Assembly (NCBI RefSeq): GCF_031143425.1
Contig: NC_090444.1
Span: 61,747,533 to 61,811,532 of the forward strand
Source: Pleurodeles waltl
Taxonomy: Eukaryota > Chordata > Amphibia > Caudata > Salamandridae
Length of the DNA stretch: 64,000 nt
Direction: 5' to 3'
The number at the start of each line of letters is the position of its first letter. Positions within the stretch are counted from its first letter, which is position 1. The notes below the pieces were generated by a model. The model did no database searches. It saw nothing but the letters and a program-made list of their open reading frames with translations, and was not told the origin of the DNA. The position numbers and the translations under genes are program-made. Below, piece by piece: positions 56,169 through 64,000 of the stretch.

Positions 56169-59044
56169 TGTAGGAAAGAAGCCTTTTTCTAGCTTGGTTA
56201 CCCCCTACATTTGGCCTGTTTGTCAGTGTGTTTGAGTGTGTCTACTGGGATCCTGCTAATCAGGACCCCAGTAGTTATGCTCTCTCCCTTAAATTATGGG
56301 TGTCGCATACTGGTAACCCAGTATTTCACCCACAATTGGCATACTGGTGCCCCCTTATAAGTCCCTAGTATATGGTACTTAGGTACCCAGGGCATTGGGG
56401 TTCCAGGAGATCCCTATGGGCTGTAGCATTTCTTTTGCCACCCATAGGAAGCCCATGCAAAGGCTTCTGCAGGACTGCCATTGCAGCCTGCGTGAAAAGG
56501 TGCAAGCACCCTTTCACTGCCAGTTGCACTGCACCAGGTCACTTATAGGTCACCCCCATGGCAGGCCCTCCTGCCCTGAGGGCAGGGTACAGAGTACCTG
56601 TGTGTGAGGGCACCCCTGCACTAGCAGAGGTGCCCCCACGACCTCCAAGACCATTTTCCCAGACTTCATGAGTACGGGGATGCCATTTTACACGTGTACT
56701 GGAAATAGGTCACTCCCAATTCCCAGCTACATAATGGTAACTCCAAACATAGGTATGTTTGGTATTAAACATGTTGGAATCATACCCCAAGGCTTTTGCA
56801 AGCAATGGTTGTATGATTTCATGCACTCTAGGGGCTCTTTAGAGGACCCCCAGTATTGCCATTCTAGCCTTCTGAGGTTTTCCAGGCAGCCCCAGCTGCT
56901 GCCACCTCTCAGACAGGTTTCTGCCCTCCTGTTGTTTGAGCAGCTCAAGCCCAGGAAGGCAGAACAAAGGATTTCCTTTGGGAGAGGGGTGTTACACCCT
57001 CCCCCTTTGGATATAGGTGTTACAGGCTTGGGAGGGGTAGCTTCCTTCCCCAGGCCACTGGAAATGCTTTGAAGGGCACATTTGGTGCCCTCCTTGCATA
57101 ATCCAGTCTACACCGGTTCAGGGACCCCCAGTCCCTGCTCTGGCACGAAACTGGACAAAGGAAAGAGGAGTGACCACTCCCCTGTCCATCACCACCCCAG
57201 GTGTGGTACTCAGAGCTCCTCCAGAGGGTCCCTGGGTTTTGCCATCTTGGTTTCCAAGTTGGCAGCGAACTCTGGGAGCATCTGAGTGACCAGTGCCAGC
57301 AGGTGGTGTCAAAGCCGTCCCCTGATAGGTGCTTACCTGTTTAGCTGACCAATCCCCTTTTCAGGGCTATTTAGGGTCTGTCCTTTGGGAGGTTCCTCAG
57401 ATTCAGATTGCAAGACTCCAGCAGGAATCCTCTGCATCCTTTACTTCACCTTCTCACCGAAGAAACTGCATCTGGACCCTCCAGGAACTCCACAAACTGC
57501 AACAACGAAGCAAAGACGACTTCTGCAACATTGTATCTTCACCTCTTGCCAGCAAATGCAACTGTTTCCCGGTCGTGCATCCTCAGAGGACAGCCTGTCT
57601 TCAGCCTGCACCAGAAGAATGAACGAATCTCCCTTGGATTGAAGGAGTCACACCCCTGCTTCAGCAGGCACCTCTCTGCAACGACTGCCATCTGCGTGGG
57701 TCCCCTCTTCTGACGAGTTGCACGGATCCTGCATCACGGGTGGAGGACTGAAGTGGTCCCGATGGTCCTGACGTCCTACTGTCCAACTTTGGTGGAGGTA
57801 AGAGCTTGCCTTCCCACGTAAGACAGTACCCCTGTGTACCACATGTTTTTCAGTTGCCAAGGCTTGTTGGCATCCTTCTATGAAATTCTTTGTGCACAAT
57901 GTAGCTCCGGCCCCCAGCACTCCTTCCTGCGATGTACAGCTTCCTGAGTGGTTCTCTGGCGGCGTGGGATCCTTTGTTTTTGTGCTGCGTGGGCCTCCTT
58001 TTGCAACTCCTTTGTCCCCGTGCTGGGGGACTCCTGTGTGCAATGGCTGGTCTTCTGTGGGCTCTCTGAGTTGCTGAGAGCCCCCTCTGACTCCTCCTCC
58101 TGGGTAGAGTCCACCAGGTCCCTCCTGGTCCCGGGCAGTGTCATTTTCCGCTAACCGTGTGCTTTTCATGTGCCAAGGCTTGTTGGCAGAATCCAGCGAT
58201 GCAAACCAGGCGGTAATCATCCATCCGGTGTGGGATATCATCTGCACCAACCATGAATCCACATCCATTTTCTTGGGTGCAGTACTGACTGTTGTTCTTT
58301 ACCAGTGGTTCTTCTTTTGCACCTTGATTTGGGTTAGCGGGGGCTCCTGTCCTCCCTGGACACTTCTGTGCTTCTTGGACTTAGTCCCATTCTTCCACAG
58401 GTCTTTAGAACTAGGAATCCACCGTTTGTGTCTTCTTGTGTCTTCGGGTTCTTTCATTATCTTCTTTCTCGTGTTCTAGGAAAGTTACTGTGATTTACTC
58501 CTGCTTTCCTGGGCTCTGAGGTGGGTTCTATTACTTACCTTTGGTGTTTTCTATTACTCCCAGCGACCCTCTACACACCACATTTGCCTAGGTGGGAAAC
58601 CGACATTTGCATTCCACTTTCTTAGTGTATAGTTTGTGTTTCTCCCTAGGCCCATTTCCAACTATTGTGATTTTCACTAATTGCACTGTTTTCTAACAGT
58701 TTTTATGCCTATTTTCGCATACTAGTGTATATAATTTGTGTATTACTTGCCTCCTAAGGGAGTATAATTTCTATGGTATTTTTGGCATTTGTGTCACTAA
58801 AATAAAGTACCTTTATTTTTGTAACACTGAGTATTTTCTTTCATGTGTGTGAGTACTGTGTTACTACAGTGGTATTGCATGAGCTTTGCATGTCTCCTAG
58901 TTAGGCCTTGGTTGCTCATCCACACTACCCCTAGAGAGCCTGGCTTCTAGACACTGCCTACATTTCACTAATAAGGGATAACTGGACCTGGTATAAGGTG
59001 TAAGTACCATAGATACCCACTACAAACCAGGGCAGCCTCCTCCA
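56169..59044 (+). mobile_element. Solo LTR (family 2), about 2876 bp
   Basis: It starts TGTAGGA and ends TCCTCCA, where TCCTACA would be the mirror of the start. The flanks AACCT (56164-56168) and AACCA (59045-59049) match at four of five bases. AATAAA at 58801-58806 followed by a T-rich, GTGTG-containing stretch looks like an LTR polyadenylation region. The sequence has no gag-pol domain and no second copy in the window. The length is unusually large for an LTR. Open frames inside (up to 206 codons) carry no domain that I recognise. Confidence 0.68.
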
Positions 59045-59391
59045 AACCACTGTACTATATAGGTTACTTTTTTACATTTTTCTTGTAATTGGTGACATTG
59101 GGTCATCCAGATAACTTGTGTAATGCCCGAATACCAGTCTTTCTCGATTTCCCATGTTGATGTTTTCCCACTACATTTGATCTTTTATATTTTGATTGAA
59201 TAAATGCATGAGACATTCTATTTGCATACTACTTTAATATCATTTTTTATGGGAGTGGTGTTGCATTTTATTCAAGGGACCCCTCTTCTTTTAAAGTTAG
59301 TTTACTGGTCCACTCTAGGACACTCTACTTACTCCATGACACTACGCCACACCAGTCGATGGCACATCATTCTTATTTATGCCATAAACTT
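59045..59391. other. Unassigned sequence
   Basis: No feature is recognised. Confidence 0.4.
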
Positions 59392-59500
59392 TGAGCCATG
59401 CTGAATAGTAGTCTCACTAGTGTACAGCATGGCTAAAACACATTGGCAAAGGCAATAGAACTTGCATAGGCGAGACCTATTGGCTTTGCCAATGCTTGTT
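59392..59500 (+). repeat. Small dispersed repeat with a 3' terminal hairpin (best copy)
   Basis: GAGCCATGCTG at the start is followed by CATTGGCAAAGGCAATAG (59441-59458) and CTATTGGCTTTGCCAATG (59477-59494), a stem with one mismatch, then CTTGTTT. Related copies lie at 25,190-25,325, and 3' fragments near 22,617 and 41,425. Confidence 0.7.
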
Positions 59501-60900
59501 TATAAGGTATGAGCTTCAAGGTGACTTTCAATATCGTCATGTACGCAGAGGGTATTTTACCCAATATAATACATGGTCGCACCACCAACTTTCCCACAAA
59601 CCACTTAAAACCTTAGTGCATAGCTTCTGTCATTCCAAGCTATTAAAGTAGAGCAGAAGGAAGAAAAGCAACATTACATTTTTTGCTTTAAACAGCTGCA
59701 TTAATTATGCTCTGTGACCTGATCTGCCTTTTACCTTGGCTGCTAGCTCTGGCAGAAGGCATTGTAATGTCAGAACTTGACAGTAATAACCCTATCATAG
59801 TCATTTTCTGATGTCTTTTCTTTATAATCAGTGAATGTCTTTTCTTTATACGCAGTGACTTGGTGCATCACAAACAGCCGTTTCTAAAGAAATTAGTGAC
59901 TGCAGTTATACAGAGATTAGAGAATCCATGTTTATATAGCCTGTAACTCCAAGAGCGTCTTCAGTTGAAATGTTTCTAGTTATTACTGATGTGGAGCTGA
60001 GCTGCCCAAGATCACACACAGGAGTAGAAGTGTTATTAGAACTATGGTTTCCGAGCACAGTTTACAACTATTGTATCTAATCGCTTTTGATCTCTCCAGT
60101 GCGGTTCCAATTGGCATGAGGCGAAGGGCATGATGGGTGTGGGGCGCAAAGGGTATGTTCTTCCTTTTTACCCTCCTACCTTTATTTGCTTGGTGCATGA
60201 AGATGCAAGGTTAATCAACATGTTATTTTGACATTTGAGCTAATTACTTTGTGAATGTAAATAACAATAAAAGATACTTTCAGACTGTGAAAACATGCCT
60301 TCCTTTCTCCCTAGTTCACTTCCAATACATATGATTGTGTACATTTATCGTAGCCTGCAGTTCGTAAACAACGAGCGATTTGTATAGTGATGTTTGAAAG
60401 ACCCCAAGGCTTTCCCTGTCCCCCCCAGAAATGTATTGTCTCCTACGCCCCTGCCCAGGGTAGTGTGTCTGGGAGGGTGTTGTGGGGGCACAGAAAGCTT
60501 TGTGGCAGGTGGAGCGTGCGGGTTGGGGCTGGTAGGATTGGTGCAGCTGGGGATCCTCCTTCTCCTCTAGGCCTGTCTGTGAGCCAGTGAATACTGACGT
60601 CTCGACCAGCGCCTTGAAGACGGCTGGGCGGTGATTTGTAGCCCTTCTTTTCGTAGTCTGCTTGTCGGGGTGCAGTTGTGATGGGAAGGGATTTGTAGCC
60701 CCAGACAAGAAGGATAGAAAGAGGCAGGGCCACAAACCCACCAGGGCCTTAGTAATAGTTTTACATTATAGTAACATTTCTCATTAATCAATGATGGACC
60801 CGGCGATATAATAAATGATGTGGCCGAGACTGCAATCGTTTCATTGGAAGAGGACTGGCTTGTATGGGGGATGGGGCGCATGCGCGTGTGTGCATATAGG
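59501..60900. other. Unassigned sequence
   Basis: About 1.4 kb. A MIR-like phrase occurs near 60,004. No coding domain was recognised in frames on either strand. Confidence 0.4.
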
Positions 60901-60902
60901 CT

Positions 60903-61447
60903 TATCAATCAATCAATCAGGAATTTGTAAAGCGCACTACTCACCCGTGTGGGTCTCAAGGCGCTGAGGCGGGGAGGGGGGAGAAGGTGGGGAGGAGGTG
61001 CTGCTACTGCTCGAACAGCCAGGTCTTGAGAAATTCCCTGAAGGTAAGGAGATCTTTCGTCTGGCAAAGGTGGGTGGGAGGATTGTTCCACGTTTGGCGG
61101 CGAGGTGCGAGAATGATCTACCGCCGGCTGTACTTCTGAGGACGCGTGGGACGGTTGCGAGGGGTAGGTCGGCGGAGAGGAGATGCCGGGTCGAGGTGTA
61201 GAAGGAGAGTCGTCTCTTGAGGTATTCAGGTCCGGTGTTGTGCAGTGCTTTGTGAGCCTGGGTGAGGAGTTTGAAGGTGATTCTCTTGTTGACTGGGAGC
61301 CAGTGCAGGTTTTTCAGGTGGTCCGTGATGTGGCAGTGACAGGGGATGTCCAGGATGAGGCATGCGGAGGCGTTCTGGATGCGTAGCAGCCTGTTCTGGA
61401 GTTTGGCCGTGGTTCCTGCGTAAAGGGCATTGCCGTAGTCCAGCTTG
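60903..61447 (-). mobile_element. 5'-truncated L2/CR1-like LINE, C-terminal end
   Basis: The minus-strand frame gives LDYGNALYAG, LLRIQNASACLI, HITDHLKNLHWLPVNKRI and FKLLTQAHKALHN, then TSTRHLLSADLPLA. This is the typical sequence after the reverse transcriptase in L2/CR1-clade LINEs, and it stays open for over 170 codons to a stop at 60,937. The 3' end has a (TTGA)n tail (ATCAATCAATCAATC on the plus strand at 60,904). The 3' UTR matches the LINE at 43,891. The 5' truncation lies next to TGTGTGCATAT repeats that occur on both sides (about 60,886 and 61,467), so a target duplication there is possible but not provable. Confidence 0.88.
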
Positions 61448-61670
61448 CATATGTGTGCACTGCATGTGTGTGTGCATATGTGCATGTGCGTGCACCACAC
61501 GTGCTTGTCTGTGTGCATGTGGGCATGTGAGTGCAAATGTGTGTGCATCTCTCCTCTCTCTCCCGCCACCTCTCTCTCTCCCCTTTATCTCTCTATCTCC
61601 GTGTCTTTCTCTTTCCGTCTGTCTCGCTTTCTTTCTCTCTCTATCTCTCCCTCTCTCCCGGGTTCAATTA
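61448..61670. repeat. TGTGCA-rich then TCTCTC-rich simple repeats
   Basis: 61,448-61,545 is built from GTGTGCATGTG words. 61,548-61,660 is a CTCTCTCC/TCTTTCTC pyrimidine tract. Frames across both are artefacts. Confidence 0.85.
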
Positions 61671-61794
61671 CTCCTGTCCTTGGCAGCTGTAGGTTTCAGA
61701 GCATTACCAGGGTGGAAGGGGCTGTGAAGAGCTTTCTGAAGCCCGCAAACATGTGGGTGGTCTTCCCTAATAGAGGGTCCCATACACATACCAC

Positions 61795-62500
61795 GCAACA
61801 TGAATAGATATTATAAACAAACCGATGCCGAGTGCCCACCCTCTCCCTCAGTAAGTGCAGACCTCCTTCATATGTTATGGACATGTCCATGCTTACATCA
61901 CTAGAAGAACATGGTCCTACACTGATTATCTCACTGTGTGAACCGAACCACCCCGCACAATTGGGAGACCTGTTTATTGTGACTCTTCTGCGGAGACAAA
62001 AACACACAGAGCCAAATCCTGGTTTCGAGACCTGGGCCTTATTCTAGCTAAACGACTTGTCACCCACGAATGGCGCTCGCCAGACCCATCAAATGACGAA
62101 GCGTGGCTACAATCCCAGAGTGTCTGAGCACAAGCAGAGGGAACAGCCCCTTGTCGAGGGGATACTCTTGGTCGGCGCAAACACCCAATTGCCACCAACT
62201 GGGATACGATCCTGGCAGACCTTCACACACCCCCATGCACAATATCAGGACATCAGACTACACTATCGCCAAACAACACTATCGATACGCCGGAATTTCC
62301 CCCCCACCACCTGACTTATCAGGTGCACCGCGTGGAACCTGCTGACTCCGCCACTGGCTGTGCGCCCTATTACGTCCCAACGCCACCATCCCTGCTATGG
62401 TTACAAATATATTCACCATTCTAGCTGAGGAACACCTTTAACAACCTTCTGGATTCAAATGAAACAGACTCTGGGTCTATATACCTATAGCCCCCCACCC
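61795..62500 (+). pseudogene. L1/Tx1-like ORF2 C-terminal fragment
   Basis: In plus-strand frames one reads DAECPPSPSVSADLLHMLWTC, resembling the ORF2 zinc-knuckle zone C..C...LLHMLW.C. Further on comes FRDLGLILAKRLVTHEWRSP, resembling the LAK..I...W..P motif near the ORF2 C terminus. Frameshifts and stops separate these pieces. The order and spacing match the 3' half of an L1 ORF2. Upstream endonuclease and reverse transcriptase are absent, which suggests 5' truncation. No tail or target duplication was found. Confidence 0.6.
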
Positions 62501-62548
62501 ACTTTTTTTCCCTCCTTATTTCTAGTGTCCTTCACTGTTCCCTTTTTA

Positions 62549-62972
62549 GGTCGAGCGCGCAACAACTCTGACATGATGTAATCTATCTGTGGGCTTTTAA
62601 CCACGTCCACCGCACAACCATCACTATCACTCGTTCGTGGGCTTCCCTTTAAAAAATTCTGTGTTATGATTGGTAAATGCTTTACGTTTGTCCCTCCTTG
62701 GGGCAGTTTTGTTACAGCCTTGGACACCGACCCTGTTACATGGATAATTGCACGTTTGCTAATACGTTTGACTGCGAGCGAACTTCTTTTTCCTTTTGTG
62801 TGTCTCCTTCACGCTCATGGCGGACATGGTGCTTTGAATCGGCTCACTTATGTCAACTGTTTTACTTTTCATTTTCCAGTTATGTGGCAAGAAAAGTCCA
62901 GTTAGGAGTTTACAACGCTAATAGCTCTAACTCGAGCAAACACGAGAGCCGTTGCATTGCAAATGCTTGTTA
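62549..62972 (+). repeat. Dispersed repeat with AAATGCTTGTT 3' end, copy 2
   Basis: It shares with copy 1 (51,699-52,054) GGTCGAG, CGTTCGTGGGCTTCCCTTTA, GCTAATAGCTCTAACTCGAG and CCGTTGCATT, then AAATGCTTGTT. Near the end, GCATTGCAAATGC can form a small hairpin just before TTGTT. The family is unknown to me. Confidence 0.65.
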
Positions 62973-63619
62973 AGTGTTACAGTCATAGCCTGTTTTAAAA
63001 CGTTGAGCTTAATGCATTGCCTCTAATCCTGGATCTGTAACTAAGCACATACGTATACTAACTCTGCGATCCACCAATTTGCAATCAAAATATGTTTACT
63101 TTAGAGCATCGCTGAACAACTTACCCTCCAGGTTCCAACCGCAGACGGTAACATACCCCACTGAGTACCTCTTCAGCGTCTATACCGTGCGATGTGACGT
63201 GTATATCACTGGTAATGCTTCCCATGTACATGCAGTGCTCCTTTAACAGTAACGACGTCACCATGTATGCAAAACATGTTTAAACAAAGTGCAATAAAAA
63301 CAGATTTAAAAAAAAGTCTGCGGGTGCGTATAGTCCACGGTATTCCCCCGCCTCTGAAAATAGATTCACTCACATGAGGGTCTTTGTGTAGGTAAATCAT
63401 TTTACGAGTGTAAAACCGCCTGTCGCGACTATGTAAATTATCACACTTGTAAAAAGGCTAACAGCACGTGCGAGCTGAAGACAGACCTACTCGTAGCTTT
63501 GGGACTCAGGCCTGCAGGGTGGAAACACATCAAGGATCTCTTAATCTGTGAGTGGCATTAAAGCTTTCTTGGGGAGACCGTGAGAACACTGGGTCTTTGG
63601 TTTATTTTATTTTAGATTT
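62973..63619. other. Unassigned sequence
   Basis: No gene or recognised element. Confidence 0.4.
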
Positions 63620-63627
63620 GGTATTAG

Positions 63628-63797
63628 CAGTGGCGTAGCGTGGGGGGTGCAGGGGGGGGCCGGCCGCACCGGGCGCAACATCTTGGAAGAGACTAAATCC
63701 ACGGGTTAGGGGGCGCAAATTACTTGCCTTGCCCCGGGTTAGGGGGCGCAAATTACTTGCCTTGCCCCGGGTGCTGACAACCCACGCTACGCCACTG
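63628..63797. mobile_element. hAT-type MITE, 170 bp, with perfect 8-bp target duplication
   Basis: CAGTGGCGTAGCGTGGG at the left and CCCACGCTACGCCACTG at the right are perfect inverted repeats. GGTATTAG flanks both sides exactly (63620-63627, 63798-63805). Inside, a 33-bp unit beginning GGGTTAGGGGGCGCAAATTA is tandemly duplicated (63,703-63,768). The intact duplication suggests a comparatively recent insertion. Confidence 0.93.
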
Positions 63798-64000
63798 GGT
63801 ATTAGTTTTATACTTTTTTGTTAAAAGGACTTGAATTACATTTTATTCAACATTATAGCTGTTCGCTAGCCTGCCTGTTAACAAATGTTGTTATCTTAAT
63901 TCAACATCCACTCTTTCCAGAGGCAATAAATATTACTTTCGGGCGAGACAAGTGCGGCCACACTGGGGGGCAGCGCTGACCTCGGGAGGGGGCGCGGTGT

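Noticed and set aside
57648..58268. 206-codon minus-strand frame
   Set aside because: It lies inside the family-2 LTR, shows no recognisable domain, and overlaps plus-strand frames of similar quality.
60886..61480. GTGTGTGCATAT on both sides of the LINE fragment as a target duplication
   Set aside because: The right-hand copy sits in a TGTGCA simple repeat, so a chance match is likely. Kept only as a possibility.

Overview
This window looks like a gene-free stretch of a very large, repeat-saturated vertebrate genome, most likely a salamander. The evidence is: (i) no host exon or intact host gene is recognisable in 64 kb; (ii) non-LTR retrotransposons of two vertebrate clades (L1/Tx1-like and L2/CR1-like) are present; (iii) several non-autonomous DNA transposons carry GGCCCTCATTATGAAC-type termini and 3-bp target duplications, as PIF/Harbinger elements do; (iv) there are solo-LTR-like blocks of 2.2-2.9 kb; (v) there are about ten different satellite or minisatellite arrays. 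From memory, Harbinger-type elements are strongly expanded in the newt Pleurodeles waltl, so that genus is my first guess. This is inference, not proof.

Layout. 1-3.1 kb: diverged sequence with two foldback repeats and a tRNA-like SINE remnant. 3.1-9.1 kb: a 31-bp minisatellite, then an L1/Tx1-like LINE on the minus strand that is complete at both ends (14-bp target duplication, YY1-like site at the 5' terminus) but has lost its reverse transcriptase. 9.9-10.4 kb: hAT-type MITE. 11.1-13.2 kb: 62-bp satellite, then a GTGAGT-rich tract. 14.6-15.9 kb: two Harbinger-type MITEs made of chained hairpins. 17.3-17.7 kb: decayed BED zinc finger. 20.2-21.9 kb: 102-bp satellite. 25.6-28.3 kb: a 2.7-kb imperfect palindrome with minisatellite arms. 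28.7-29.3 kb: 111-bp array. 29.6-33.3 kb: two tandem copies of one MITE family, the first split by a 2.2-kb LTR. 36.9-40.0 kb: 60-bp repeat array ending in an inverted copy of the same LTR. 43.3-47.8 kb: MITE, then a decayed L2/CR1-like LINE interrupted by an 817-bp G-rich element with a 9-bp target duplication, then a 44-bp micro-MITE. 48.1-48.75 kb: a third, large hairpin-chain MITE. 49.4-50.8 kb: tandem arrays. 51.5-52.2 kb: hAT-type element. 53.3-55.8 kb: CCACTCTA-type satellite. 56.0 kb: degenerate hammerhead-ribozyme-like motif. 56.2-59.0 kb: 2.9-kb LTR of a second family. 59.4-63.8 kb: small hairpin repeat, LINE 3' fragments and a hAT MITE with a perfect 8-bp target duplication.

Nothing here forms an operon or host pathway. 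The functional logic is that of nested mobile elements. The nesting gives relative ages: MITE before LTR at 30 kb; LINE before the G-rich element at 45 kb; tandem arrays before the L1 at 3.5 kb and the LTR at 37.9 kb. All long open frames in the arrays follow from repeat-unit composition and are not annotated as genes.
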